DNA from: Tistlia consotensis USBA 355 | Lineage (GTDB): Bacteria; Pseudomonadota; Alphaproteobacteria; Kiloniellales; DSM-21159 | NCBI RefSeq assembly: GCF_900177295.1 | Contig: NZ_FWZX01000012.1 | Location: 92,559 to 156,558 of the forward strand | Direction of reading: 5' to 3' | DNA length: 64,000 bases | Shown here: in pieces, positions 26,122 through 34,753 of the stretch | How positions within the stretch are numbered: position 1 is the first letter of the stretch | How the letters are laid out: each line of letters starts with the position of its first letter | Notes under the pieces: generated by a model | Seen by the model: the letters and a program-made list of their open reading frames with translations, nothing else | What the model was told of the DNA's origin: nothing | Databases searched by the model: none | Translations under genes and position numbers: made by a program

Positions 26122-27219
26122 TCAGCCCCGGTGCAGCCGCCCCGGCGCCTTCGGCGCGGCGACCGACCGGCGCTCGATGAGGCGCGTCTCGTAGAGGCGG
26201 GCGATCGTCGGACCGTCATCCGGGCCGCCGCCCCGCCGCGCGTCGATCCGCTGGAGCAGGCGCCCGGCGGCGTCGCTGCCGACCCGGGCGAAATCCCAGT
26301 CGATTGCCGAGATCGGCGGATTCCCGAAGCGGGTCAGCTCGTTGTCCCCGATGCTGACGATCGACAGATCCTCCGGGACCGCGAGTCCGGCGGCCGCCAT
26401 GTACTGCAGCACCTCGGCCAGCAGCTGGGACCCGAGCGAGATCACGGCGGTCGGCGGGCTCGCCAGGCGCATCAGCGCCATCGCGGCGTTGAAGCCGCTG
26501 TCGACCGGGCCCTGCACCTGGCGCACCAGGTCCGCGCCGTCGGTCACGCCGAGCTCGGCGCAGAGCGCGAGGAAGCCGTCGACGCGGGCGGCGGCCGGCC
26601 GCGCCCCGATCCCGGGCGTGACGACGCCGATGCGGCTGTGCCCGGCGGCCCTCAGGTGTTCCGCCGCCAGGCGCACCCCCTGGCGATGGTCGACGCAGAA
26701 GGTGTCGTTGTCGGGCTTCTCGCGCTCGATCTGGACGGTCGGGATGCCGACCTCCGCGATCGCGGCATTGACCTCCGCTCGGTCCTGCGAGCCGGTGATG
26801 TAGACGATCCCGTCGAAGCGGTAGCGCCGTGCCGTGGCCAGGGCCGCGAGTTCGCGACTCTCGACATTGCCGGTGCTCATGGCGACCATCGAGTAGTCGC
26901 TGTCGTTGAGCTTGCGCTGCACCGCCGCGATCAGCCGCGCGTAGAGGGGGTTGCCGATGTCCGTCAGGATGCAGGCGACCATGCGCGTCGTCTTCCGGCG
27001 CATGTTCTGCGCCGCCATGTTCGGGACGTAGTTGAGCTCGGCGACCGCCTCGCGGACTCGCTCGGCCTTCTGCGCGTTCACCCGCGTCGTGTTGTTCAGC
27101 ACCCGCGAGACGGTGCCGATCGACACGCCGGCGCGCTCGGCCACGTCCTTGATGGTCGCCGAGCGCGCACCCGGACGGCGCCCCGTCGGTCCCTCGCCCC
27201 TCTTGTCGTCGCCCGTCAT
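26122..27219 (-). CDS. LacI-family transcriptional regulator
   Basis: This 365-residue regulator begins with about 20 charged residues, then the LacI helix-turn-helix TIKDVAERAGVSIGTVSRVL (residues 22-41) and hinge. The periplasmic-binding-protein-like effector domain follows (VACILTDIGNPLYARLIAAV; DGIVYITGSQ; PPTAVISLGSQLLAEVLQYM). It lies convergent to the TRAP-SDR operon and downstream of the Liv operon. The LacI-type sites at 22116, 22240, 33746 and 33824 are its most likely targets, shared or competing with the second LacI protein at 31866. Confidence 0.93.
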   Translation of the reverse strand: MTGDDKRGEGPTGRRPGARSATIKDVAERAGVSIGTVSRVLNNTTRVNAQKAERVREAVAELNYVPNMAAQNMRRKTTRMVACILTDIGNPLYARLIAAVQRKLNDSDYSMVAMSTGNVESRELAALATARRYRFDGIVYITGSQDRAEVNAAIAEVGIPTVQIEREKPDNDTFCVDHRQGVRLAAEHLRAAGHSRIGVVTPGIGARPAAARVDGFLALCAELGVTDGADLVRQVQGPVDSGFNAAMALMRLASPPTAVISLGSQLLAEVLQYMAAAGLAVPEDLSIVSIGDNELTRFGNPPISAIDWDFARVGSDAAGRLLQRIDARRGGGPDDGPTIARLYETRLIERRSVAAPKAPGRLHRG

Positions 27220-27320
27220 TCAGGCTTCTCGTCCTGCCGGCGGAAGCCGGCGATCCCGTGGCTGCCGACCGGGAGTCTCCGCGGGATCGCAGCGGCGAGT
27301 CAAACCGCCCCGGCGAGGAA

Positions 27321-27353
27321 CGCCGGCGGCCCCGCCGCGGCGGGGCGCCGGCG
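27321..27353 (-). terminator. GC-rich hairpin ending the Liv operon
   Basis: CGCCGGCG...CCCCGCC pairs with GGCGGGG...CGCCGGCG through a stem of about 15 bases with one bulged G and a two-base loop. It begins ten bases past the binding-protein stop. No long T-run follows, but the stem is strong enough to be a plausible terminator or RNA 3'-end barrier. Confidence 0.55.
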
Positions 27354-27362
27354 CTTCCGGAC

Positions 27363-28538
27363 TCACTCGCTCCAGTGCTTCAGCAGCTCGACCTTGCCGG
27401 CCGCGCCGTCGACGATCTTGGCGTAGCCGAAGGTCGTCGGCCCGGCGTGGTGCCCCGGCGCGTAGGTGACCGGCGGGATGACGCCGCAGTCGTAGGTGCC
27501 GAGCGACTCGAGGGCGTCCATCAGCTTCGCCCGCGTCGGCTCACCGTCGATCTTGCGCAGCGCGGCGACGAACAGCCTGGCCCCGGCCATGCCCATGAAG
27601 GACCAGTAGCCGGGCGCGGTCTGCGGCGCGAACTCCTTCATCGCGGCGACCGCCTCCCTGACCGCGTCGGTGTCCATCGTCTCGAGCGCGGCGTAGAGGT
27701 TGATGATCATGCCGTTCAGCGCGGAGCCGCCGAGCTTCATGCTGACCGCGTCGGCCATCAGCTGCGGGGCCAGGAAGATGCTGCGCCACCCCAGCTTCTG
27801 CGCCTCCAGCATGAAGAGGGCGCCGTGCTTCGGGATCACCGCCATGATCACCGCGTCCGGATGGCTGTCGCGCAGGGCCAGGGCCTGGGCGCTGACGTCC
27901 ACGTCGCTCGGCACATAGCTGGCGCGGCCGACGATCTTCAGCCCCGTCTCCTTCGCGTAGGCCTCGACGCCCTGCATCATCTCCTTGCCGTACTGGTCGT
28001 CCTGGTAGAAGACGGCGAAGGTCCCGGCGCCCATCTGCTCGTGCGCATAGGCCGCCAGCGAGCGACCGTGAGAGGTGCCGAGCGGCGAGATCGGAAAGAC
28101 CACGCGCTCGGTCGGCGTGTTGATGCTGGGATGGCTGCCAAGCGGCCCGAGCAGCGGCACCCCGCGCTGGGCGAGAAAGGGTATCGCCGCGACGGTATTG
28201 GTGGTGCCCAGCGTTCCGACGATGGCGAAGACGCCGTCGCGGTCGACCAGCTTCTTGGCCGCGGCCACGGCCTGCTGCGGATTGTAGCTGTCGTTCTCGA
28301 AGGTGATCTCGATCTTGCGGCCGTCGACGCCGCCGTTCTTGTTGATCCACTTCAGGTAGGCGTCGATGCCGTCCCTATACTGCGTCGCGCCGGCGGACAG
28401 GCCGCTCTGCAGGGGCAGGAAGGAGCCGACCTCGATCCTGTCCTTCGATACGCCGGGATCGCCGGCAAGCGCCGGGCTCGCGGCGGCCGCCAGGACACCG
28501 GCCAGCACCAGTGCTCCGACCTTGAACATGCTCCCCAT
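27363..28538 (-). CDS. Branched-chain amino-acid-type ABC substrate-binding protein
   Basis: This 391-residue periplasmic protein has a Sec signal of about 24 residues (FKVGALVLAGVLAAAASPAL then AGDPGV). The type I binding fold is marked by IEVGSFLPLQSGLSAGATQYRD, LKWINKNGGVDGRKIEITFE, NPQQAVAAAKKLVD and FAIVGTLGTTNT. GAGGAGGAGAC lies just before the ATG. It is the last gene of the Liv-type operon and not the first, unlike other importers here. The ligand could be an amino acid, amide or aromatic acid, since this family is broad. Confidence 0.93.
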   Translation of the reverse strand: MGSMFKVGALVLAGVLAAAASPALAGDPGVSKDRIEVGSFLPLQSGLSAGATQYRDGIDAYLKWINKNGGVDGRKIEITFENDSYNPQQAVAAAKKLVDRDGVFAIVGTLGTTNTVAAIPFLAQRGVPLLGPLGSHPSINTPTERVVFPISPLGTSHGRSLAAYAHEQMGAGTFAVFYQDDQYGKEMMQGVEAYAKETGLKIVGRASYVPSDVDVSAQALALRDSHPDAVIMAVIPKHGALFMLEAQKLGWRSIFLAPQLMADAVSMKLGGSALNGMIINLYAALETMDTDAVREAVAAMKEFAPQTAPGYWSFMGMAGARLFVAALRKIDGEPTRAKLMDALESLGTYDCGVIPPVTYAPGHHAGPTTFGYAKIVDGAAGKVELLKHWSE

Positions 28539-28583
28539 ACCGTCTCCTCCTCAGGTTTCCCGTCCCCGTTCCGCGGGGAGGCT

Positions 28584-29300
28584 TCACGCCGTGCCCAGGT
28601 AGGCCGACACGATCTCTTCGTTGCTCGCGAGTTCCCGCGCGGGGCCGCTCATGACGATCCGCCCCTTCTCCATGACGTGGGCGTGGTCGGAGCGGGCCAG
28701 CGCCTTGCTCGCGTTCTGCTCGACGAGGACGACGGTGATGCCGCGGTCGCGGATGGCGCCGACCAGGGCCATGATCTCGTCGATGACGAGGGGCGCCAGT
28801 CCCAGCGTCGGCTCGTCCAGCAGCAGCAGACGCGGAGCGGACATCAGGGCCCGGCCGACCGCCACCATCTGCTGCTCGCCGCCGGACAGCGTGCCGGCGA
28901 GCTGGCGCAGCCGCTCGCGGAGCCGCGGGAAGAGGGCCAGGATGTCCTCGCGGTCGCGCTTCACGCCGGCGGCGTCGCGCCGCAGGTAGGCGCCCATCGC
29001 CAAGTTCTCGGCGACGCTCAGGCCGGCGAAGAGCTGCCGCCCCTCGGGCGACAGGGCCAGGCCCGCGCGCACGATCCGGTCCGGCGCGGCGCGTCCCAGC
29101 GGGGCGCCGTCGAGCAGGATCTCGCCCCGCAGGCGGCCCGGGCAGACGCCCATGAACGCCTTCAGGAGCGACGACTTGCCGGCGCCGTTGGCGCCGAGGA
29201 TGGCGACGATGCTGCCGGTCTCGATGCCGAAGGACAGGCCGTCGACGGCGCAGATGCCGCCGTAGTGGATCGAGAGGCCGCGCACTTCCAGGATCATCAC
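28584..29300 (-). CDS. livF: Branched-chain amino-acid-type ABC ATPase
   Basis: This 238-residue ATPase is of LivF length. Walker A is GANGAGKSS, signature LSGGEQQM, Walker B LLLLDEPTLGLAP and H-loop LVEQNASKAL (LivF-type, Gln-containing in place of the usual Thr-His). It starts with GTG overlapping the LivG stop (GTGA), and an ATG directly follows, one codon in. It forms the ATPase pair with LivG. Confidence 0.94.
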   Translation of the reverse strand: MMILEVRGLSIHYGGICAVDGLSFGIETGSIVAILGANGAGKSSLLKAFMGVCPGRLRGEILLDGAPLGRAAPDRIVRAGLALSPEGRQLFAGLSVAENLAMGAYLRRDAAGVKRDREDILALFPRLRERLRQLAGTLSGGEQQMVAVGRALMSAPRLLLLDEPTLGLAPLVIDEIMALVGAIRDRGITVVLVEQNASKALARSDHAHVMEKGRIVMSGPARELASNEEIVSAYLGTA

Positions 29301-30067
29301 GCCGCCGCCTGGCCCAGATAGGCCTCGATGACCTGGCGGTCGGCGCGGATCTCCTGCGGCGTGCCCTCTGCGATGCGGCGCCCCTGGACGACGACCACGA
29401 TGCGGTCGCAGGCCGACATCACCAGGCCCATGTCGTGCTCGACCAGCAAGATCGTCATGCCGCGCTCCCGAGCCAGGTCGCGGATGGCCCGGCCCAGCGC
29501 CGCGGATTCGGCGGTGTTCATCCCGGCCGCCGGCTCGTCCATCATCAGCAGGCGCGGCCGCGCCACGAGCGCCCGCGCCAGCTCGACGCTCTTCTGGGTG
29601 CCGAAGGGCAGGTCGGCGACGACCCGGTCCCCGACCGCCTGCAGGCCCAGGGCGGCCAGCGTCTCCTCCGCCCGGGCGTAGGCGATCTCGCGGGCGCGCC
29701 GCGCCGCCGGCAGGCCGAGCAGCTCCGCGGCCCAGCCCGCGCGGTGGCCGGCGGCGCAGCCCATGGCGACGTTGTCGAGCGCGGTCAGCTCGCTGAACAG
29801 CTCGAGGTTCTGGAAGGTCCGCATCACGCCGAGACCGGCGAGCGCGTGCACGGGACGCGCCAGCAGGTCCTCGCCGAAGACGCTCACCGCGCCGGCGTCC
29901 GGCGTGGCGATCCGGGTCAGGCAGTTCAGGATCGTCGTCTTGCCGGCGCCGTTTGGCCCGATCAGGCCGCAGACGCTGCCCTCGCAGACCTCGAACGACA
30001 GGTCGTCGACGGCCCTCAGTCCCGAGAAGGCCAGGGACAGCCGCCGCACGGTCAGGGCCTCAGGCAT
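29297..30067 (-). CDS. livG: Branched-chain amino-acid-type ABC ATPase
   Basis: This 256-residue ATPase has Walker A GPNGAGKTT, Q-loop VMRTFQNLELFSELTALDN, Walker B RLLMMDEPAAGMN and H-loop LVEHDMGLVMSAC, as in LivG. The canonical signature LSGGQ is replaced by LPFGTQKSVELARAL (GTQKS for SGGQQ), a LivG-type variant. The ATG at 30067 is preferred over a GTG one codon upstream. Its start overlaps the LivM end by a few bases. Confidence 0.93.
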   Translation of the reverse strand: MPEALTVRRLSLAFSGLRAVDDLSFEVCEGSVCGLIGPNGAGKTTILNCLTRIATPDAGAVSVFGEDLLARPVHALAGLGVMRTFQNLELFSELTALDNVAMGCAAGHRAGWAAELLGLPAARRAREIAYARAEETLAALGLQAVGDRVVADLPFGTQKSVELARALVARPRLLMMDEPAAGMNTAESAALGRAIRDLARERGMTILLVEHDMGLVMSACDRIVVVVQGRRIAEGTPQEIRADRQVIEAYLGQAAA

Positions 30068-30995
30068 CACCGCGCCGTCCGATCCGGGCCAGGCGGCGCG
30101 GCAGCGACGCGAGGCCGTCCGGCAGGAAGTGCATGAAGGCGACCAGCAGCGCGCCGTAGATGAACATCTGCCACTGCTCGAAGGCGCGCAGCACCTCGGG
30201 GGCGTAGGCCAGGAAGATGCCGCCCAGCAGGGCGCCGACGACCGAGTTCAGCCCGCCGACGATGGCCATCGTCAGGAAGCTCAGCGACACGACGAGGGTG
30301 AAGCTGTCGGTGCTGAGCTGGCCCAGGATCGCCCCGTAGAAGGCCCCCGAGACGCCGGTGATCGCGGCGCTGAGTGCGAAGACGAAGAGGGTCGCCCCGG
30401 CCCGGTTCACGCCGCAGCTCTGGGCCGCGACGTCCGACAGGCGCAGGGCGCTGAGGCTCAGCCCGCCGAGCGAGCGGCGCAGGTTGACGACGATCCAGAC
30501 AAAGAGCGCCAGCACCGCCAGAATCAAGTAGTAGGCTTGGAAGTCGCTGCCGAGCTCGTGGCCGAACAGCGAGGGTCGACTCACGAACATGCCCTGGCGG
30601 CCGCCGGTCAGCCCGTCCCACTCGTAGAGGATGTGCACGATGACCAGCGAGAAGCCGAGGGTCGCGATCGCCAGGTAATGCCCGCGCACCCGCAGGGCCG
30701 GCAGCGCGACCAGCAGACCGACCAGGCCCGCGAGCAGGCCGGAGGCGAGCAGCGACAGGAGGAACGGCAGCGCCAGCTTCTGGACCAGGATCGCCGAGCC
30801 GTAGGCGCCGACCGCCCAGAAGCCCGCGTGGCCGATCGAGATCTGGCCGCCCAGGCCGAGCAGCAGGCCGAGACTGAGCGCGACCATCGCGTAGATCGCC
30901 GCCATGCACAGCAGATAGTGGCCGTAGGGACCGAGGAAGAGCGGCGCCGTCAGGGCCGAGGCGACCGCGGCGAGAGCCGGCAGGACAGTCCGCAT
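30060..30995 (-). CDS. livM: Branched-chain amino-acid-type ABC permease
   Basis: This 311-residue membrane protein has about nine helices and the LivM features GLGGQISIGHAGFWAVGAYG near residue 50, LALPALRVRGHYLAIATLGF, and NSVVGALLGGIFLAY in the C-terminal half. One base separates it from LivH. It forms the translocation pore with LivH. Confidence 0.94.
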   Translation of the reverse strand: MRTVLPALAAVASALTAPLFLGPYGHYLLCMAAIYAMVALSLGLLLGLGGQISIGHAGFWAVGAYGSAILVQKLALPFLLSLLASGLLAGLVGLLVALPALRVRGHYLAIATLGFSLVIVHILYEWDGLTGGRQGMFVSRPSLFGHELGSDFQAYYLILAVLALFVWIVVNLRRSLGGLSLSALRLSDVAAQSCGVNRAGATLFVFALSAAITGVSGAFYGAILGQLSTDSFTLVVSLSFLTMAIVGGLNSVVGALLGGIFLAYAPEVLRAFEQWQMFIYGALLVAFMHFLPDGLASLPRRLARIGRRGDA

Positions 30996-30996
30996 C

Positions 30997-31869
30997 TCAG
31001 ACCTTCCTCCGGGCGACTTTGACGAACAGCCCGCCCGGCCGCAGCATCAGCACCAGGATGATGAGGGCGAAGGCGAAGCTGTCCTTCAGGGTCGAGGTCG
31101 CGAGCGTGCCGACGTAGGCCTCGGTCACGCCGAGCAGCAGGCAGCCGGCGGCGGCGGCGGGCAGGCTGGTGAAGCCGCCGAGGATCGCCCCGGCGAAGCC
31201 CTTGAGGATGATCGAGATCATCATCTGCTGATCGACGAAGGTCAGCGGCGCGATCAGGATGCCGGACACGACCGAGAGGCCGGCGGCCAGCCCCCAGGAG
31301 ACGGTCGCCACCCGCCCGACCTTGATGCCCATCAGGCGCGCGGCGAAGGGGTTCATGCTGGCCGCGCGCATCGCGGTGCCGTAGCGCGAATGCTCGAAGA
31401 AGAGGTAGAGCGCTGCCATCAGGACCAGGGTCACCGCGATGATGCCGAGGCTCGCGGGCGAGACGGCGGCCCCGGCGACGGCGATCGGCTCGGTCGGGAA
31501 CAGCGACGGGAAGCGGTAGGGATCGAAGCCCCAGACGATCCCGGCGAGGCTGTTGAACATGAAGAACAGCCCCAGCGTCACGATCAGCACGTTGAGCGGA
31601 GGACCGTCGGAGATCGGCTTGATGAAGACGAGCTCGAGCAGGGCACCGAGCAGGAAGCCGCAGGGGAGGGCCAGCAGCAGGACCACGATCACCGGCAAGC
31701 CGGCCGCGTTCAGGGCCGACAGCGCGACGAAGGTGCCGAACATGGCGATCTCGCCCTGCGCGAAGTTCACCACGTCGGTCGCCTTGTTGATGATCACGAG
31801 GGCGAGGCCGATCAGGGCATAGATGCTGCCGACCGCGAGGCCGGACAGCAGCAGCGGCAGCCAGGTCAT
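30997..31869 (-). CDS. livH: Branched-chain amino-acid-type ABC permease
   Basis: This 290-residue membrane protein starts MTWLPLLLSGLAVGSIYALI. It has the LivH block IINKATDVVNFAQGEIAMFGTF near residues 27-48 and AASMNPFAARLMGIKVGRVAT later. Its ATG overlaps the stop of the LacI gene (ATGA), so the regulator is translated together with the transporter it probably controls. Confidence 0.94.
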   Translation of the reverse strand: MTWLPLLLSGLAVGSIYALIGLALVIINKATDVVNFAQGEIAMFGTFVALSALNAAGLPVIVVLLLALPCGFLLGALLELVFIKPISDGPPLNVLIVTLGLFFMFNSLAGIVWGFDPYRFPSLFPTEPIAVAGAAVSPASLGIIAVTLVLMAALYLFFEHSRYGTAMRAASMNPFAARLMGIKVGRVATVSWGLAAGLSVVSGILIAPLTFVDQQMMISIILKGFAGAILGGFTSLPAAAAGCLLLGVTEAYVGTLATSTLKDSFAFALIILVLMLRPGGLFVKVARRKV

Positions 31870-32936
31870 TGCAGGCGGCCTGCGCCGGCCGCCTCGGCGG
31901 TCCCCCGCGGCGGCGCGCAGGACGCGCGCAGCACCAGTTCGGTTGGCACCTCGAAGGAGCGGAAGGCCGAGGGCTCGGCGTCCGGGGCGGCCCCGTGCGC
32001 CTCCATCCGCTCGATCAGCAGCTCGGCCGCGCTGCGCCCGACGTGGCGCAGGTTCCAGGTGATCGCGGTGATGCCCGGGCTGTTGAAGCGGGCGAGATCG
32101 GAATCGCCGACCGTCACCAGCGACAGGTCCTGCGGTATGGCCAGTCCGCTCTCGCGGGCGTATTCCAGGACCTGCGCCAGCATCCAGGTGCTGAGCACGA
32201 TCAGCGCCGTCGGGGCCTCGGGCCGCGACAGCACGCGCATCATGCAGGCGGGGATGTCGGCCCGCCGCTCGACCATCTCGATCAGCGACTCGTCGAGCGG
32301 CAGGTCCAGCCGGTCCAGCTCGGCACGATAGCCCTTGGCACGGCGCCGCGCGGCGACCAGGCCGGGCGAGGGAGTCAGCAGGCCGATGCGCCGATGCCCC
32401 AGCCCGGCGAGCTGGCGCACCGCCTGGGCCGCACCGCCGGCGTGGTCGACACAGATGGAATCGCCCCAGTCGAAATCTCGGTCGACCGCCACGACCGGCA
32501 TCTCCATCCGCGCCAGCGTGTCCTGGTAGCGCTCGTGCGTCATCGGACCGGCGATCGAGATCAGGCCGTCGACGCGCCGCCCCCGGTCGGAGGTCAGGGC
32601 GGCCAGCTCCCGCTCCTCGTCGTAGCCGGTGCTGTGCACGATCATGATGTAGCCGGCCGCCAGCAGTCGCTCCTCGGCGGCGCGGACCATCTCGGCCACC
32701 AGCGGGTTCTCGATGGTCGAGACGTGGCAGGACACGGTGCGCGTGCTGAAGCCGCGCATCGCCTGCGCGGCGATGTTCAGCTCGAACCCGAGCCGGCGGG
32801 CGGCGTTCTCGACCCGCGCGCGCAGCGCCGGGCTGACGCCGTCGGCGCTGTTCAGGACCCGCGAGACGCTGCCCGGCGAGACGCCGGCCTGCCGCGCCAC
32901 GTCCTTGATCGTCATTCTCGGCTCGCGCTCCGGCAT
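31866..32936 (-). CDS. LacI-family transcriptional regulator embedded in the Liv operon
   Basis: This 356-residue regulator carries the N-terminal helix-turn-helix TIKDVARQAGVSPGSVSRVL (residues 9-28) and a sugar-binding-like effector domain (VDGLISIAGPMTHERY; HRRIGLLTPSPGLVAARRRA; TALIVLSTWMLAQVLEY). Its ATG shares its A with the SDR stop (TGATG), and its stop overlaps LivH. The operon promoter at 33767-33794 has an adjacent LacI-type site, suggesting autoregulation. It is related to the regulator at 26122 but clearly distinct in sequence. Confidence 0.93.
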   Translation of the reverse strand: MPEREPRMTIKDVARQAGVSPGSVSRVLNSADGVSPALRARVENAARRLGFELNIAAQAMRGFSTRTVSCHVSTIENPLVAEMVRAAEERLLAAGYIMIVHSTGYDEERELAALTSDRGRRVDGLISIAGPMTHERYQDTLARMEMPVVAVDRDFDWGDSICVDHAGGAAQAVRQLAGLGHRRIGLLTPSPGLVAARRRAKGYRAELDRLDLPLDESLIEMVERRADIPACMMRVLSRPEAPTALIVLSTWMLAQVLEYARESGLAIPQDLSLVTVGDSDLARFNSPGITAITWNLRHVGRSAAELLIERMEAHGAAPDAEPSAFRSFEVPTELVLRASCAPPRGTAEAAGAGRLQ

Positions 32937-33736
32937 CAGATGGACAGTCCCCCGTCTACGATGATCTGCGCGCCGGTCACGTAGGCCGACTCGTCCGAAG
33001 CGAAGAACAGGGCGGCATTCGCCACGTCCCAGCAGGTGCCCTGGCGGCCGATCGGGCACTTCGCGTCGCGCTCGCGCAGCTTCTCCGCCAGCTCCTCGGG
33101 CGAGAGGTGGCGATAGAGAGTGCGGATGTGCGGCGTGTCGATCATGCCCGGGATCACGACGTTGATCCGGACCTTCTGGGGCGCGTGCTCGCGCGCCATG
33201 ATCCGCGAGAAGTGGTTCAGCGCCGCCTTCGAGGAGTTGTATGCGAGGAACGACGTGCCGCCCCAGCGCAGGCTCGCGGTCGAGGAGATGTTCACGATCG
33301 AGCCGCCGCCCTGGCCGGCCATCACCGGGATGACGTGCTTGCAGGCCAGGAAGACGCCCTTGATGTTCACCGCGTGGACGTTGTCCCAGGCTTCCTCCGG
33401 CGTGTCGACCGCGTTGCCGAGATACTCGATGCCGGCGTTGTTGTGCAGGACGTCGATCCGCCCGAAGGCCTCGAGCGCCGCATCGGCGGCGGCCTTGACC
33501 TGGGCGCTGCTGCGGACGTCGGCGGCGACCGCGACGGCGGTGCCGCCCTCGCCCTCGATCTCCGCGACGGTCGCCCGGGCCGCCTCGAGGTTGACGTCCG
33601 CGACGACGACGCCGGCCCCTTCCCGCGCATAGGTCAGCGCGCTGGCCTGGCCGTTGCTGTGGCCGCCGTCCCTGTTCGACGACCCGCCCCCCATGACCAG
33701 GGCAGCCTTGCCCGCCAGCCGGTGCGTCCGCGTCAT
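32936..33736 (-). CDS. SDR-family oxidoreductase with unusual glycine-rich loop
   Basis: This 266-residue short-chain dehydrogenase is the first gene of the Liv operon. The usual TGxxxGIG loop is replaced by LVMGGGSSNRDGGHSNGQAS, a longer variant lacking the leading Thr. The rest is canonical: LHNNAGIEYL, catalytic NISSTASLRWGG and AYNSSKAAL, and a C-terminal ESAYVTGAQIIVDGG. The altered loop may change cofactor binding. A GAGGAGGACGGG segment lies just before the ATG. The substrate is probably the imported compound. Confidence 0.91.
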   Translation of the reverse strand: MTRTHRLAGKAALVMGGGSSNRDGGHSNGQASALTYAREGAGVVVADVNLEAARATVAEIEGEGGTAVAVAADVRSSAQVKAAADAALEAFGRIDVLHNNAGIEYLGNAVDTPEEAWDNVHAVNIKGVFLACKHVIPVMAGQGGGSIVNISSTASLRWGGTSFLAYNSSKAALNHFSRIMAREHAPQKVRINVVIPGMIDTPHIRTLYRHLSPEELAEKLRERDAKCPIGRQGTCWDVANAALFFASDESAYVTGAQIIVDGGLSI

Positions 33737-33745
33737 CCCGTCCTC

Positions 33746-33763
33746 CTCGTTATCGTTTTCATA
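33746..33763 (-). promoter_or_regulatory. LacI-type half operator near the Liv operon start
   Basis: On the minus strand TATGAAAACGATAACGAG contains GAAAACG and resembles the sites at 22116 and 33824. It lies just downstream of the -10 of the Liv operon promoter, where bound repressor would block transcription. Confidence 0.5.
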
Positions 33764-33766
33764 CGG

Positions 33767-33794
33767 AGTATCTGGGAAAGAGCACTTGTGTCAA
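33767..33794 (-). promoter_or_regulatory. Sigma-70-type promoter of the SDR-LacI-Liv operon
   Basis: On the minus strand a perfect TTGACA (33789-33794) is followed by a 16-base spacer and GATACT (33767-33772, four of six matches to TATAAT). The SDR start codon is 31 bases beyond the -10. Confidence 0.6.
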
Positions 33795-33823
33795 TTGATG
33801 CTATGGGAAAATATGCGGCCGAT

Positions 33824-33841
33824 GCGCAAAACGTTTTCACA
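33824..33841. promoter_or_regulatory. LacI-type operator before the metallo-hydrolase gene
   Basis: GCGCAAAACGTTTTCACA contains a 14-base match to the LacI-family consensus when read in reverse (TGTGAAAACGTTTT). It is 15 bases before the GTG of the gene at 33857 and about 30 bases from the -35 of the divergent Liv operon. Confidence 0.65.
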
Positions 33842-33856
33842 TCCTGGAGGGCATAC

Positions 33857-34753
33857 GTGCAAACTGTGGATCTGGGTCGGATCACGATCGACCGAATCGT
33901 CGAGATCGACCTGCTCTGGGTCGATCCGGTCTGGTTCTACCCGAACATCACCCCGGAGATTCTCGCGCGCCAAGCCGGCTGGATGGGCCCCGGGCTCTAC
34001 AGCGCCGCCGAGAACAAGCTGGCGATCAGCTTCCACAGCTTCCTGATCCGCAGCGGCGGCCTCAACATCCTGGTCGACACCTGCAACGGCAACCACAAGG
34101 AGCGGCCGACGATGCTCTGGCAGCATCGCCTCGCCTCCGACACCTACCTGCGCAACCTGGCCGCGCAGGGCCTGTCCCCCGAGGACATCCACGTCGTCAT
34201 GTGCACCCACCTGCACACCGACCACGTCGGCTGGAACACACGGCTGGAGAACGGCGCCTGGGTCCCGACCTTCCCCAAGGCCCGCTACATCTTCGCCAGG
34301 AAGGAGTTCGACCACTACTGCCGGCTCCAGGAGCAGGCGCCGGACCGGCCGATCGGCCACGGCTCCTTCGCCGACAGTGTCCTGCCGGTCGTCGAGGCGG
34401 GCCTCGCCGAGCTCGTGGAAACCGATTTCAGCCTGTTCCATGAGCTCGACGAGGCGGTCGGCCTGGAGCCGTCGCACGGCCACACGCCCGGCCACGTCTT
34501 CATCTCGGCGAAGGGGCGGCACGGGTCGGCCGTCATCACCGGCGACGCGATCCACCATCCGATCCAGCTGCGCGAGCCCTCGCTGGTCAACCTCGGCGAC
34601 ATCGATCCGGCGCAGGCGAGCCGGACCCGCCAGGCGCTGCTGGCCCGCTGCGCCGACGACCGCACGCTGATGCTGACCTGCCATTTCCCCGCCCCGACCG
34701 CCGGATACGTCAGACGCGACGGCGACGTCTTCGACTTCGACTACCGGGAGTGA
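33857..34753 (+). CDS. Metallo-beta-lactamase-fold hydrolase
   Basis: This 298-residue protein starts with GTG, with GGAGGG five to six bases upstream. The zinc-binding motif THLHTDHVGW (near residue 115) is the family HxHxDH; further ligands are likely in HGHTPGHVF, ITGDAIHH and TCHFPAPTAG. This composition fits lactonase- or esterase-like members. A hydrolytic step, such as opening a lactone made by the neighbouring SDR, is a plausible inference. It is divergent from the Liv operon, with a LacI-type operator in its leader. Its 3' end overlaps a convergent LysR gene by 44 bases. Confidence 0.9.
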   Translation: MQTVDLGRITIDRIVEIDLLWVDPVWFYPNITPEILARQAGWMGPGLYSAAENKLAISFHSFLIRSGGLNILVDTCNGNHKERPTMLWQHRLASDTYLRNLAAQGLSPEDIHVVMCTHLHTDHVGWNTRLENGAWVPTFPKARYIFARKEFDHYCRLQEQAPDRPIGHGSFADSVLPVVEAGLAELVETDFSLFHELDEAVGLEPSHGHTPGHVFISAKGRHGSAVITGDAIHHPIQLREPSLVNLGDIDPAQASRTRQALLARCADDRTLMLTCHFPAPTAGYVRRDGDVFDFDYRE

